A stretch of DNA of 64,000 bases. It comes from Donghicola tyrosinivorans (GTDB lineage: Bacteria; Pseudomonadota; Alphaproteobacteria; Rhodobacterales; Rhodobacteraceae). The stretch spans positions 124,001-188,000 of the forward strand of contig NZ_PVTQ01000009.1 of NCBI RefSeq assembly GCF_003003355.1. The letters run 5' to 3'. Both the position numbers and the translations under genes were made by a program. Shown one piece after another: positions 9,549 through 18,422 of this stretch. The stretch's first letter is position 1. Every line of letters starts with the position of its first letter. The notes beneath the pieces were generated by a model. It ran no database searches. It had not been told where the DNA came from and saw only the letters and a program-made list of their open reading frames with translations.

Positions 9549-11246
9549 TTAGTTCCGCTGATCCAGCAGACGACGGGCAATCACCTGCGCCTGAATCTCG
9601 CCAGCACCTTCAAAGATGTTCAGGATGCGGGCGTCACACAGGATGCGGCTGATGGTGTATTCCAGCGCAAAGCCGTTCCCACCGTGGATCTGCAAGCCGT
9701 TGTCCGCTGCCGCCCAAGCCACACGGGCCCCCAGCAGCTTGGCCATACCGGCTTCCAGATCGCAGCGACGATCGTTGTCCTTCTCGCGGGCCGAGAAATA
9801 GGTCAGCTGACGGGCAATCATCAATTCCACCGCCATCATCGCCAGCTTGTTGGCCACACGGGGGAACTCGATCAGCGACTTGCCGAACTGCTTGCGATCC
9901 TCTGCATACTGGATCGAGACATCTAGCGCCGACTGACCAACGCCAATGGCGCGGGCTGCGGTCTGGATACGGGCCGATTCAAAGGTCTGCATCAGCTGCT
10001 TAAAGCCGTGACCTTCCTCGCCACCCAGCAGGTTCTCGCCTTTGACGTGGAACTTGTCGAAACCAAGCTCGTATTCCTTCATGCCGCGATAGCCCAGAAC
10101 CTCGATCTCGCCGCCGGTCATGCCAGGAGTGGGGAAAGGCTCATCGTCGGTGCCAGGGGTCTTCTCGGCCAGGAACATCGACAGACCCTTGTAGTTGTCG
10201 GTCGCCGGATCGGTCCGCGCCAGCAGGGTCATCACATGGGTCCGCGCCGCATGGGTGATCCAGGTCTTGTTGCCAGTCACCTCATAGTCACCGTCAGCAT
10301 TCTTGACCGCTCGGGTGCGCAGGCTGCCAAGGTCCGAACCGGTGTTCGGCTCGGTGAAAACAGCGGTCGGCAGCTTTTCGGCCGAGGCCAGCGCAGGCAG
10401 CCACTGTTGCTTTTGCTCTTCGGTACCACCGGCCAAAATCAGCTCTGCCGCGATCTCGGAACGGGTCCCAAGCGAGCCAACGCCGATATACCCGCGCGAC
10501 AGTTCTTCCGAGACCACACACATCGCAGTCTTCGACATACCAAATCCGCCGTATTCTTCGGGGATGGTCAGACCGAACACGCCCATCTCGGCCAGTTCGT
10601 TGATGATCTCCAGCGGGATCAACTCGTCCTTCAGGTGCCACTCATGGGCGTGAGGCTCGACGCGGTCCACCGAATAGCGACGGAACTGCTCGCGGATCAT
10701 CTCCATCTCGTCATCCAGACCGCTCTGACCGGTGGTCAGGTTGGCGCGGCTGTCACGCATGATGGCCACCAGACGGCCACGGGCCGCTTGGGTGTTGCCA
10801 CCAGCAATCAGTGCCTTGACCGCATCGGTCATCAAAGAAGCCGCGGTGTCAGCGGGCAGACCCAGATCCGACAGGCGCACCAACTCGCCCTGGTTCATGG
10901 GAATGCCGCCTGCGATCTGGTTCAGGTATTCGCCAAAGGCAATCTGCAGGATCAGCGCTTCGGTCTCGCCGAACTTGCCCTCTGTCTTCAATTCAGTCGC
11001 CCAACGGTGCATCTCGCGCAGGGCTTCCACATAGGTCGCCAGCCATGCAAGGCCGTGGGTCGCGGTCTGGTTCTCTTCAACCAGCGCGTTCGAGACCCGA
11101 TCCCCGTCAACCACCATGGCCCGCACGGTCTGGCGGGCACGCTCCAGCGTTGCTTCGGCGGGCGCAATCGCTGCCTCGGTCAGAGCCAGCAAATCAGGCA
11201 GCAGCGTCGCGGTCTGCGCTGCGATGTCCTGTCCGTCATGTGCCAT
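9549..11246 (-). CDS. mcd: (2S)-methylsuccinyl-CoA dehydrogenase
   Basis: This FAD enzyme oxidises (2S)-methylsuccinyl-CoA to mesaconyl-CoA in the ethylmalonyl-CoA pathway, the acetyl-CoA assimilation route of many Rhodobacteraceae that lack isocitrate lyase. The 565-residue product is an acyl-CoA dehydrogenase with an N-terminal extension of about 170 residues (helical, rich in alanine and glutamate), a layout characteristic of Mcd. The ACAD core shows FGLTIPEEYGG, FTEPNTGSDLG, YAEDRKQFG and the C-terminal LQIHGGNGFALEY plus IFEGAGEIQ, whose glutamate sits at the usual catalytic-base position. No other pathway genes are in the window. It is divergent from a TSUP permease. Confidence 0.9.
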   Translation of the reverse strand: MAHDGQDIAAQTATLLPDLLALTEAAIAPAEATLERARQTVRAMVVDGDRVSNALVEENQTATHGLAWLATYVEALREMHRWATELKTEGKFGETEALILQIAFGEYLNQIAGGIPMNQGELVRLSDLGLPADTAASLMTDAVKALIAGGNTQAARGRLVAIMRDSRANLTTGQSGLDDEMEMIREQFRRYSVDRVEPHAHEWHLKDELIPLEIINELAEMGVFGLTIPEEYGGFGMSKTAMCVVSEELSRGYIGVGSLGTRSEIAAELILAGGTEEQKQQWLPALASAEKLPTAVFTEPNTGSDLGSLRTRAVKNADGDYEVTGNKTWITHAARTHVMTLLARTDPATDNYKGLSMFLAEKTPGTDDEPFPTPGMTGGEIEVLGYRGMKEYELGFDKFHVKGENLLGGEEGHGFKQLMQTFESARIQTAARAIGVGQSALDVSIQYAEDRKQFGKSLIEFPRVANKLAMMAVELMIARQLTYFSAREKDNDRRCDLEAGMAKLLGARVAWAAADNGLQIHGGNGFALEYTISRILCDARILNIFEGAGEIQAQVIARRLLDQRN

Positions 11247-11297
11247 CTGTCATCTCCTGTTATGCTAGTGCAGAGAACTAGAGCCTTTGCAGTCGCA

Positions 11298-11346
11298 GCG
11301 CAACAAAAATACAAATAATGCGACAAAAGGATACCTAATGTTGCGC
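11298..11346. promoter_or_regulatory. Inverted repeat in mcd/TSUP divergent region
   Basis: GCGCAACA at 11298-11305 and its exact reverse complement TGTTGCGC at 11339-11346 flank 33 AT-rich bases in the 148-base gap between the divergent mcd and TSUP genes. It could be a paired operator for a regulator acting on one or both promoters. No known regulator is assigned. Confidence 0.4.
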
Positions 11347-11394
11347 ATTGAAAAATGTCAGCGCAGCCCTAAAGGCCGTGATAAAGCGTAATTC

Positions 11395-12162
11395 ATGGAA
11401 ATGATTACCTCACTCATGGACCCATGGGCCTTTGCGCTGGCCCTCAGTGTCGCGTTCATCGCGGGAATCGTCAAAGGGATGGTGGGATTCGCCATGCCCA
11501 TGATTCTGATTTCCGGCCTTTCCACTGTTATTTCGCCTGAATTGGCTCTCGCAGGGCTGATTCTGCCCACTCTGGCCACCAATGGGCTACAGGCCTTGCG
11601 CCAAGGCTGGCGGGCGGCGCTGGAATCACTCCTGCGGTTCAAGGGCTATCTGGGTACGCTCCTTGTGGTGCTGCTGATCAGCGCCCAACTTGTCAGGGTT
11701 ATTCCGGCTGACGTGCTGCTGCTGATCATCGGCGTGCCAATCGTGCTTTTCGCTGCAACGCAGCTTGCGGGCATCCCTCTGCGCATCGCCTCTCCCCCAA
11801 GCCGCGCGGTCGAGATCTCGATCGGCGCATTCGCCGGCTTCATTGGCGGCCTCTCCGGCGTCTGGGGCCCGCCTACGGTTGCCTACCTCACCGCTCTGGA
11901 CACCCCGAAAGCCGATCACATCCGTGTCCAAGGGGTGATCTATGGCCTCGGCGCCTTCGTCCTTCTCTTCGCTCATATCGGTTCAGGCGTCGTGCGCGCT
12001 GAAACCATTCCCTTCTCTCTCGCCCTGCTGGTTCCCGCCTTTGTGGGTATGTGGCTCGGGCTCAAGGTGAATGATCGGATTGATCAGAAGGTCTTTCGCA
12101 AAGCCACCCTCTTTGTGCTCTTCTTCGTCGGCCTGAACCTCATCCGCCGCGGCTTGACCTAA
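11395..12162 (+). CDS. TSUP (TauE/SafE) family permease
   Basis: A 255-residue inner-membrane protein of the TauE/SafE family, whose members move sulfite, sulfonates or other small organic acids; the substrate here is unknown. About seven to eight hydrophobic segments are visible, with the internal repeat typical of the family: a first half containing GIVKGMVGFAMPMILISGL and a second half containing GFIGGLSGVWGPPTVAYL. The start at 11395 has a second in-frame ATG two codons on. It is transcribed away from mcd and may share its control region. Confidence 0.85.
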   Translation: MEMITSLMDPWAFALALSVAFIAGIVKGMVGFAMPMILISGLSTVISPELALAGLILPTLATNGLQALRQGWRAALESLLRFKGYLGTLLVVLLISAQLVRVIPADVLLLIIGVPIVLFAATQLAGIPLRIASPPSRAVEISIGAFAGFIGGLSGVWGPPTVAYLTALDTPKADHIRVQGVIYGLGAFVLLFAHIGSGVVRAETIPFSLALLVPAFVGMWLGLKVNDRIDQKVFRKATLFVLFFVGLNLIRRGLT

Positions 12163-12186
12163 GCCCCGACACCCGCACAAAAGAAA

Positions 12187-12210
12187 ACCGCCACGAACCA
12201 TCGCGGCGGT
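12187..12210 (-). terminator. Probable terminator of pckA
   Basis: ACCGCC at 12187-12192 pairs with GGCGGT at 12205-12210. On the minus strand the stem is followed by a T-rich TTTTCTTTTG run, so it fits termination of pckA. It also lies 25 bases after the TSUP stop. Confidence 0.6.
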
Positions 12211-12215
12211 CTCTA

Positions 12216-12264
12216 TTTCATCTTGGTGAAAATACCTCAGGGGTGTGGGGGCAGCGCCCCCACG
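12216..12264 (+). repeat. Dispersed intergenic hairpin repeat, copy B
   Basis: Head TTTCATCTTGGTGAAAATAC followed by CTCAGGGG and a perfect hairpin GTGGGGGCAGCGCCCCCAC. It lies between the convergent TSUP and pckA genes. Confidence 0.85.
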
Positions 12265-12274
12265 TGGCCAAGGC

Positions 12275-13873
12275 TTAGCCGATGGCGGCTGCTTTCACGT
12301 CTTTGTCGATGTGCGGCACATACTGCTCGAAGTTGTCCGAGAACATCTTCACCAGCTTTTCAGCCTGCGCATCATAGGCCGCCGGGTCACCCCAGGTGCG
12401 GCGGGGGTCCAGCAGAACTTCCGGAACGCCGGGCACATCAACGGGTACGTCAAAGCCAAAATTCGGGTCCTTGCGGAACTCGACGCTGCTCAGGCTGCCA
12501 TCCAGCGCGGCGGTCAGCAGGGCGCGGGTTGCCTTGATGGGCATACGCTTGCCGGTGCCGTAGGCGCCGCCGGTCCAGCCGGTGTTCACCAGCCAGCAGG
12601 TTGCACCATGCTTGGCGATCTTGTCGCGCAGCAGGTTGCCATACACTTCGGGGCGACGGGGCATGAAGGGCGCACCGAAGCAGGTCGAGAAGGTGGGCTC
12701 GGGCTCGGTCACGCCGCGCTCGGTCCCGGCAACCTTCGAGGTGAAGCCCGACAGGAAGTGGTACATCGCCTGCGCAGGGGTCAGACGTGCGATGGGAGGC
12801 AGAACACCGAACGCATCACAGGTCAGCATGATGATGTTCTTGGGGTGGCCGCCCTGCGCCGAGTAGCTGGCGTTCGAGATGTAGTGCAGCGGGTACGCGC
12901 AACGCATGTTGGCGGTCAGGCTGTCATCGTTGAAGTCCAACTCAAGGGTTTCGTCATCGAAAACCATGTTCTCGATCACGGTGCCGAACTTCGAGGTCGT
13001 CGCGTAGATTTCCGGCTCGGCTTCGGCGTTCAGGTTGATGGTCTTGGCGTAGCAGCCGCCTTCAAAGTTGAAGGTGCCCTTGTCCGACCAGCCGTGCTCG
13101 TCATCACCGATCAGCGTACGCGAGGGGTCTGCCGACAGAGTGGTCTTGCCGGTGCCCGACAGGCCAAAGAACACAGCTGCATCGACAGGGTTGCCGATGG
13201 CGTGGTTGGCCGAGCAGTGCATCGGCATGATGCCTTTTTCGGGCAGCAGGTAGTTCAGCAGGGTGAAGACCGATTTCTTGTTCTCGCCTGCGTATTCGGT
13301 GCCGCCGATCAGGATCAGCTTGGCGTCCATGTTCAGGGCGATTACGGTCTCGCTGCGGCAGCCGTGCTTTTCTGCGTCGGCCTTGAAGGTCGGGCAGTTA
13401 ATGATGGTGAACTCCGGAACAAATGTGTCCAGCTCTTCACGATCGGGGCGGCGCAGCAGGTGACGGATGAACAGGCCGTGCCATGCCAGTTCGGTCACAA
13501 CGCGCACGTCCAGACGGTTCGCGGGGTCCGCGCCACCGAACAGATCCTGCACGTAGTAGTCTTTGCCTTTCATGTGCTCCAGCATGTCGGCGTACAGAAC
13601 GTCGAACTTTGCGGGCTCCATGGGTGCGTTGTTTTCCCACCAGATGGTGTCTTCGACGCTGGGGGTGCGGACCACAAATTTGTCCTTGGGCGAACGACCG
13701 GTGTGCTTGCCGGTGGACACCAGAATTGCGCCCCCTTTACCAAGACGGCCTTCACCGTTTTTAACCGCGGCTTCAACAAGCGCGGGTTCCATCAGGTTGT
13801 AATAGACATTGCCGAGCCCTTGGATCCCTTGATCTTCAAGCTGGTGCTGGGGGTTTACCCGTCCAAATGCCAT
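12275..13873 (-). CDS. pckA: Phosphoenolpyruvate carboxykinase (ATP)
   Basis: PckA converts oxaloacetate and ATP to phosphoenolpyruvate, CO2 and ADP, the entry step of gluconeogenesis from C4 acids. The 532-residue product has the usual length of the ATP-dependent enzyme, with [14 protein letters not shown] near residue 60, the P-loop [13 protein letters not shown], the metal-binding GDDEHGW and [10 protein letters not shown] chose the ATG at 13873, preceded at good spacing by AGGAGT; an in-frame ATG three codons upstream lacks that spacing. It is divergent from chvI-chvG, a conserved arrangement in alphaproteobacteria where the two-component system influences pckA. Confidence 0.97.
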   Translation of the reverse strand: MAFGRVNPQHQLEDQGIQGLGNVYYNLMEPALVEAAVKNGEGRLGKGGAILVSTGKHTGRSPKDKFVVRTPSVEDTIWWENNAPMEPAKFDVLYADMLEHMKGKDYYVQDLFGGADPANRLDVRVVTELAWHGLFIRHLLRRPDREELDTFVPEFTIINCPTFKADAEKHGCRSETVIALNMDAKLILIGGTEYAGENKKSVFTLLNYLLPEKGIMPMHCSANHAIGNPVDAAVFFGLSGTGKTTLSADPSRTLIGDDEHGWSDKGTFNFEGGCYAKTINLNAEAEPEIYATTSKFGTVIENMVFDDETLELDFNDDSLTANMRCAYPLHYISNASYSAQGGHPKNIIMLTCDAFGVLPPIARLTPAQAMYHFLSGFTSKVAGTERGVTEPEPTFSTCFGAPFMPRRPEVYGNLLRDKIAKHGATCWLVNTGWTGGAYGTGKRMPIKATRALLTAALDGSLSSVEFRKDPNFGFDVPVDVPGVPEVLLDPRRTWGDPAAYDAQAEKLVKMFSDNFEQYVPHIDKDVKAAAIG

Positions 13874-14229
13874 TGTTCTCACTCCTGTCCGCGCGTGCGG
13901 TAGATTTCATTCGCAACCCCGCATTCCTACTTTCGAACGCGGGAACCACATACTAGCAGTAAGTGGGTCCATAACATGCAGAAATTAGAAATGAACAGCA
14001 GACTAAGTGACTGTTAGCGCAACCAAATTCGCTTTAGCGCAATCATCTTTCGGGCCCTGCGATATGTTGCCGCTCTGTTAACGTTAACCGCGTTAAGAAC
14101 CTCAAAGCGACACGTTAAGAGCTGAAAACGGTCACGTCACTTTACCGAATCACAAAAAGGATTGCGGACCCACGCGAAAGAACGGCATAAATGTAAGAAA
14201 AAATAATCGTGCAGTACAAGGAAACGTTT
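13874..14229. promoter_or_regulatory. pckA/chvI divergent control region (356 bases, no gene)
   Basis: This is the only stretch of more than 300 bases without a gene. It holds the promoters of pckA (leftward) and chvI (rightward). Visible elements are two direct copies of TTAGCGCAA at 14014-14022 and 14034-14042, 20 bases apart; the perfect palindrome GTTAACGTTAAC at 14077-14088; and two copies of CGTTAAG at 14091-14097 and 14113-14119, 22 bases apart. The roughly two-helical-turn spacing is what dimer or tandem-bound regulators use. ChvI and a carbon-source regulator are candidates by context only. Confidence 0.6.
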
Positions 14230-14931
14230 ATGTCCAAGATCGCCCTGGTCGATGACGATCGAAACATCCTGACTTCCGTCGCTATGACGCTTGAGGCCGA
14301 GGGCTTCGAAGTCGAAACTTATAATGACGGTCAGGCGGCGCTGGACGCCTTCGAAAAGAAGCTGCCCGACATGGCTGTTCTGGACATCAAGATGCCCCGC
14401 ATGGACGGGATGGATCTGCTGCAGCGACTGCGCAAAAAGACCTCGATGCCCGTTATTTTCCTGACCTCAAAAGATGACGAAATCGATGAGGTTTTGGGTC
14501 TGCGCATGGGTGCCGACGACTATGTGAAAAAGCCTTTCTCCCAGCGTCTGCTGGTCGAGCGTATCCGCGCTTTGCTGCGCCGTCAGGATGCTCTGAACTC
14601 GGACGCCACCGGCGAGGTCGAGGAAAGCAAAGTGCTGGTTCGTGGCCAGCTGACCATGGATCCCCTGCGCCACGCGGTGACCTGGAAGGGTGAGGATGTG
14701 TCGCTTACAGTTACAGAATTCCTTTTGTTGCAAGCACTTGCACAGCGCCCGGGCTTTGTAAAAAGCCGTGACCAACTGATGGATGTAGCGTATGACGATC
14801 AGGTCTACGTGGACGACCGGACCATCGACAGCCACATCAAGCGCCTGCGCAAGAAGATGCGGATGGTCGATCAGGAGTTCTCGGCCATCGAGACGCTTTA
14901 TGGTGTGGGCTACCGGTATAACGAGGAGTAA
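14230..14931 (+). CDS. chvI: Response regulator ChvI (OmpR family)
   Basis: ChvI is the DNA-binding partner of the ChvG kinase, an envelope and acid-responsive system of alphaproteobacteria. The 233-residue product has a receiver domain with the acidic pocket (DDD at residues 8-10), the phosphoacceptor Asp52 in [11 protein letters not shown] and the lysine in VKKPF, followed by an OmpR-type winged helix with [16 protein letters not shown]. The ATG at 14230 is preferred over an upstream GTG because the protein then starts at the receiver strand as in homologues. Its stop overlaps the chvG ATG by one base. Confidence 0.95.
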   Translation: MSKIALVDDDRNILTSVAMTLEAEGFEVETYNDGQAALDAFEKKLPDMAVLDIKMPRMDGMDLLQRLRKKTSMPVIFLTSKDDEIDEVLGLRMGADDYVKKPFSQRLLVERIRALLRRQDALNSDATGEVEESKVLVRGQLTMDPLRHAVTWKGEDVSLTVTEFLLLQALAQRPGFVKSRDQLMDVAYDDQVYVDDRTIDSHIKRLRKKMRMVDQEFSAIETLYGVGYRYNEE

Positions 14932-16649
14932 TGAACCAGATCGACAAGGCTGCGACAGCTGAACGGCGCATGGCGCAATCGGCTGATGTTATGCTCGGGG
15001 ATGACTATGTCTCTCCGGACGCTTTGCGTGATTTGGTTGAACGTAAGTCAGCCACAAAGCGTGGCTGGTTCGCGATCAATACCTCGCCTCTGGCCCGCAA
15101 AATCATCACCTTCAATCTGCTTGGTCTGATTGTTCTGCTTGCAGGTATTTTGTACCTGAACCCCAGCCGCGACAGTCTGGCGCTACAGCGCGCTGGCAAC
15201 CTCGTGGCCGAGGCGGAACTGGTCGCCGACATCATCGAAATGCAGATGGGCAACACGGGTGATTCGCGTGTGGGTGGTGCCACGGGTTTGGATGTGGCGC
15301 AGGTTTTGCGTCAGCTGGACCTCTATGAAGGCACCGAGGTTTACGTTTTTGACGGGCAGGGCAACCTTGTCACCGTCGAAAAGGGGCTGCGTCCCCATAG
15401 CGAGGCGCAGGTTCGGGCCGAGGGGAAGACCTACGTCACTGACGGGCTTGAGGCGATCTGGGGTTGGATGGTGCAGCTGTTCTCGCCCACGGACGAGATG
15501 ACCAGCGCGCTGCGATCCGAAGACATCGTGCGCGACATGATCGGTGGTGCCCGCATCGCGCAGACCCGCATGGCTTCGGGCGTGGGTGCAAATGGCGAGA
15601 CGATCTTTACCGTCGCCACGCCCGTTGAGGTCGCAGGTGTGCAGGTCGGCGCGGTGGCAATCGCCAGCGCCACCGGCGAGATTGACCGTCTGGTCAGCAT
15701 TGAACGCGAACGCGTGCTGCGCATGTTCATCGTGGCGCTGATCGTGTCCATCGGTCTTAGCCTTGTTCTGGCTTCGACCATCGCTAACCCGCTGTCCGAT
15801 CTGGCCGCCGCGGCCGAGATCGGCCGTGACCGCAACCGCACCCGCTATAGTCCTGGCCGTGTACGCATCCCCGATCTGTCGGCGCGTCCCGATGAGATTG
15901 GCCGCCTGTCAGAGGCGCTGCGCGGCATGGTGGCGGCGCTTTATGAGCGGATCGACAGCAACGAACAGTTCGCCGCCGACGTGGCCCATGAAATCAAGAA
16001 CCCGCTGGCGTCCTTGCGTTCTGCTGTGGGCACGTTGCGCGTCGCCCGCCGCCCTGAACAGCAGGAACAGCTGCTGGATGTGATCGAACATGACGTGCGC
16101 CGTCTTGACCGTCTGGTCAGCGACATCTCGAATGCGTCGCGTCTGGACAGCGAATTGGTCCGCGAAGATGAGGAACAGTTCAACCTGCTTCAGATGCTGG
16201 GGAACCTGATCCAGTATCTGGGCGAGGATGCGCGCGGTAAGGGCATCGACTTTATCTCGGACCTGCCCGAAGGCCCCGTGATTATTCAAGGGCTTGAGGC
16301 CCGTCTGGCGCAGGTCTTCGTCAACCTGATCACCAACGCGATTTCTTTCTGCGAAGAGGGCGATGCGATCCGCGTTTGGGCCCGTCAGCGGGACAATCGC
16401 GTTCTGGTGGTGGTCGAGGATACCGGCCCCGGTATTCCCGAACAGTCCCTGACCAAGATCTTCAAGCGGTTCTATTCGCACCGTCCCGTAGGCCAGTTCG
16501 GCAATAACTCCGGTCTGGGTCTGGCGATCTCGAAGCAGATCGTTGAGGCACATGGCGGCGTCATCTGGGCCGAGAATATCCGCCAGCCCCAAGGCGATCT
16601 GGACGATGAGCCGCTGGGTGCCCGCTTTGTCGTCGGTCTGCCCCTGTAA
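14931..16649 (+). CDS. chvG: Sensor histidine kinase ChvG
   Basis: ChvG is the membrane kinase that phosphorylates ChvI. The 572-residue product has a cytoplasmic N-terminus of about 50 residues, a membrane segment near residues 60-77, a periplasmic sensing region to about 260, a second membrane segment (MFIVALIVSIGLSLVLA), a HAMP region, the phosphoacceptor histidine in AHEIKNPLASLRS (His353), and an ATPase domain with VFVNLITNAISF, VEDTGPGIPE and NSGLGLAISKQI. It overlaps chvI by one base and is followed 5 bases later by hprK, suggesting one transcript through the phosphotransfer genes. Confidence 0.95.
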   Translation: MNQIDKAATAERRMAQSADVMLGDDYVSPDALRDLVERKSATKRGWFAINTSPLARKIITFNLLGLIVLLAGILYLNPSRDSLALQRAGNLVAEAELVADIIEMQMGNTGDSRVGGATGLDVAQVLRQLDLYEGTEVYVFDGQGNLVTVEKGLRPHSEAQVRAEGKTYVTDGLEAIWGWMVQLFSPTDEMTSALRSEDIVRDMIGGARIAQTRMASGVGANGETIFTVATPVEVAGVQVGAVAIASATGEIDRLVSIERERVLRMFIVALIVSIGLSLVLASTIANPLSDLAAAAEIGRDRNRTRYSPGRVRIPDLSARPDEIGRLSEALRGMVAALYERIDSNEQFAADVAHEIKNPLASLRSAVGTLRVARRPEQQEQLLDVIEHDVRRLDRLVSDISNASRLDSELVREDEEQFNLLQMLGNLIQYLGEDARGKGIDFISDLPEGPVIIQGLEARLAQVFVNLITNAISFCEEGDAIRVWARQRDNRVLVVVEDTGPGIPEQSLTKIFKRFYSHRPVGQFGNNSGLGLAISKQIVEAHGGVIWAENIRQPQGDLDDEPLGARFVVGLPL

Positions 16650-16654
16650 GCGCG

Positions 16655-17113
16655 GTGAAAAGCCTGTCCCTTGATCAGCTCTGTGACCATGACGGCCCCG
16701 TCATGGTTCACGGGTCTGCTGTGGCGGTGGATGGACGGGCGCTGCTGATCACCGGCCCCTCTGGCGCGGGGAAATCCGCGCTGGCACTGCAAATGATGGC
16801 TTTGGGCGCTGGCCTAATTGCTGATGACCGCACCATTCTGCACCGCGAAGATGGGTGCATCATTGCCTCATGCCCCGACACCATCCGCGGTATGATCGAG
16901 GCGCGGGGCATCGGCATCCTGCCCGTTCCTGCGGCCCCGCCCGCCGCCCTTTGCGCGATCATGGATCTGAGCCAGACAGAAACAGAACGGCTGCCTGAGG
17001 TCCGCTCAATTTGCATTCTTGGAAACCCTATTCGGCACCTGAAACGGATCGAAGGGGCTTATGTCCCCGCAGCGCTTGTGCAATACCTTAGATCAGAGGG
17101 CACAATCGACTAA
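16655..17113 (+). CDS. hprK: HPr kinase/phosphorylase, short alphaproteobacterial form
   Basis: HprK phosphorylates a serine of HPr using ATP and can reverse the reaction. The 152-residue product is only the C-terminal catalytic domain of the long Firmicute type, the normal alphaproteobacterial form. It has the P-loop GPSGAGKS at residues 34-41, LIADDRTIL, and the capable-loop signature EARGIGILPV. The GTG start at 16655 leaves 5 bases after the chvG stop. The gene lies in the chvI-chvG-hprK-rapZ-EIIA-HPr run, so its substrate HPr is encoded close by. Confidence 0.93.
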   Translation: MKSLSLDQLCDHDGPVMVHGSAVAVDGRALLITGPSGAGKSALALQMMALGAGLIADDRTILHREDGCIIASCPDTIRGMIEARGIGILPVPAAPPAALCAIMDLSQTETERLPEVRSICILGNPIRHLKRIEGAYVPAALVQYLRSEGTID

Positions 17114-17122
17114 GGGTGGACA

Positions 17123-18001
17123 ATGTCACAGGAAACGCCGCGCATTTTGCTGGTCACAGGCCCCTCTGGCGCTGGTCGCCTGACCGCCATCCATGCTTTG
17201 GAAGATCTAGGCTACGAGATCATCGACAACTTGCCTTTGCGCCTTGTTCCCCACCTGATGAACGAGGCTCAGGCGGCCCGTCCACTGGCCTTGGGCATCG
17301 ACGTGCGCAACCGCGATTTCAGCCTTGGTGCCCTGATCGAGGCGCTGGATACCCTGAGTGCAGATCCCAGATGGAACGTCAGTCTGGTCTATCTGGATGC
17401 CCGCGCCGACGTGCTGGTGCGCCGCTATTCCGAAACCCGCCGCCGCCACCCTTTATCCCCCGAGGAAACCGCCGAGGCAGGCATCGCCCGCGAGTTGGAA
17501 ATCCTGCAACCGGTCCGCAGCCGTGCCGACGTGCTGATCGATACCTCTGAACTGACGCCCCACGATCTGCGGGCTGAAATCTCGCGCTGGTTTGATCCCG
17601 AAACCAACGGCGGGCTGTCGGTTTCGGTAGAATCATTCAGCTTCAAACGCGGCACACCCCGAGGGCTGGACATGGTTTTCGATGGCCGTTTCCTGAACAA
17701 TCCCTACTGGGAACCTTCGTTACGTAAGATGAACGGTCGCGACCCGGAGGTGCAGGCTTACGTAGGGGCAGATCCGAATTACGAGGAATTCTTTTCAAAA
17801 GTGCACGATCTGGTTGAGTTTTTGTTGCCCCAGTACTCCCGAGAGGGCAAATCCTACCTCTCGATCGGCTTTGGCTGTACCGGGGGGCAACACCGCTCGG
17901 TTGCACTTGCAGAAAACCTGTTCAAAGCCCTTGCAACCGCCGGATGGCAGGTGTCAATTAGACATCGGGAACTGGAGAGGCACGCATCTGTGCACTCGTA
18001 A
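17123..18001 (+). CDS. rapZ: RNase adapter protein RapZ (YvcJ family)
   Basis: RapZ-family proteins bind nucleotides; in enterobacteria RapZ guides RNase E to the small RNA GlmZ and so controls glucosamine-6-phosphate synthase. The role in alphaproteobacteria is less certain. The 292-residue product has the family landmarks DNLPLRLVPHL, IDVRNRDF, YLDARADVLVRRYSETRRRH, FSFKRGTPRG, DMVFDGRFLNNPYW and GFGCTGGQHRSV. The P-loop at residues 13-20 reads GPSGAGRL: the lysine is replaced by arginine and the following serine/threonine by leucine, with a threonine one residue later. It lies between hprK and the EIIA gene. Confidence 0.93.
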   Translation: MSQETPRILLVTGPSGAGRLTAIHALEDLGYEIIDNLPLRLVPHLMNEAQAARPLALGIDVRNRDFSLGALIEALDTLSADPRWNVSLVYLDARADVLVRRYSETRRRHPLSPEETAEAGIARELEILQPVRSRADVLIDTSELTPHDLRAEISRWFDPETNGGLSVSVESFSFKRGTPRGLDMVFDGRFLNNPYWEPSLRKMNGRDPEVQAYVGADPNYEEFFSKVHDLVEFLLPQYSREGKSYLSIGFGCTGGQHRSVALAENLFKALATAGWQVSIRHRELERHASVHS

Positions 18002-18020
18002 TAGGTAAAGTGGAACAGAC

Positions 18021-18413
18021 GTGATCGGTATCGTGATCGTCGCGCATGGCGGGTTGGCCAAAGAGTATCTGGCTGCTGTCGAACATGTGGTGGGGCACCA
18101 AGAGGGTATCCGCGCCATTTCGATTGAACCGGATCATGACCGCGGACAAAAACAAAAAGAAATCTGCCTTGCAGCGGATTCTGTTGATGGCGGCGATGGG
18201 GTGATCGTTGTCACGGATATGTTCGGAGGCTCGCCTTCGAACCTTAGCCTGATGGCCTGTGCGGCGAAGAACCGACGCATCCTCTACGGCGCCAATCTTC
18301 CGATGCTGATCAAGCTGGCCAAAAGCCGTCATCGCACGGTTCCAGAGGCTGCCCAATGCGCATTGACCGCAGGCCGTAAATATATCGACAGCTGCGATGT
18401 CAGCGCCGACTAG
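18021..18413 (+). CDS. PTS mannose-family EIIA component
   Basis: A 130-residue EIIA(Man)-type phosphocarrier. The N-terminus IGIVIVAHGGLAKEYL contains the phosphorylatable histidine (His9), and VIVVTDMFGGSPSNLS is the second family box. No EIIB, EIIC or EIID gene is nearby, so it is more likely a regulatory phosphocarrier than part of a sugar permease, as known for the incomplete PTS of alphaproteobacteria. HPr follows after 9 bases. A GTG at 18021 is the start. Confidence 0.92.
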   Translation: MIGIVIVAHGGLAKEYLAAVEHVVGHQEGIRAISIEPDHDRGQKQKEICLAADSVDGGDGVIVVTDMFGGSPSNLSLMACAAKNRRILYGANLPMLIKLAKSRHRTVPEAAQCALTAGRKYIDSCDVSAD

Positions 18414-18422
18414 AGAACACCG

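Noticed and set aside
12245-13903. A 552-codon open frame on the plus strand opposite pckA
   Set aside because: pckA is unambiguous; the plus-strand product has no recognisable domain.
14078-14096. CtrA-type TTAA-N7-TTAA site in the pckA-chvI gap
   Set aside because: TTAA words occur, but none of the pairs has the required 7-base spacing.
16655-17113. hprK as a truncated pseudogene because only about 150 residues long
   Set aside because: The short catalytic-domain form is the normal alphaproteobacterial HprK, and the P-loop and capable-loop motifs are intact.
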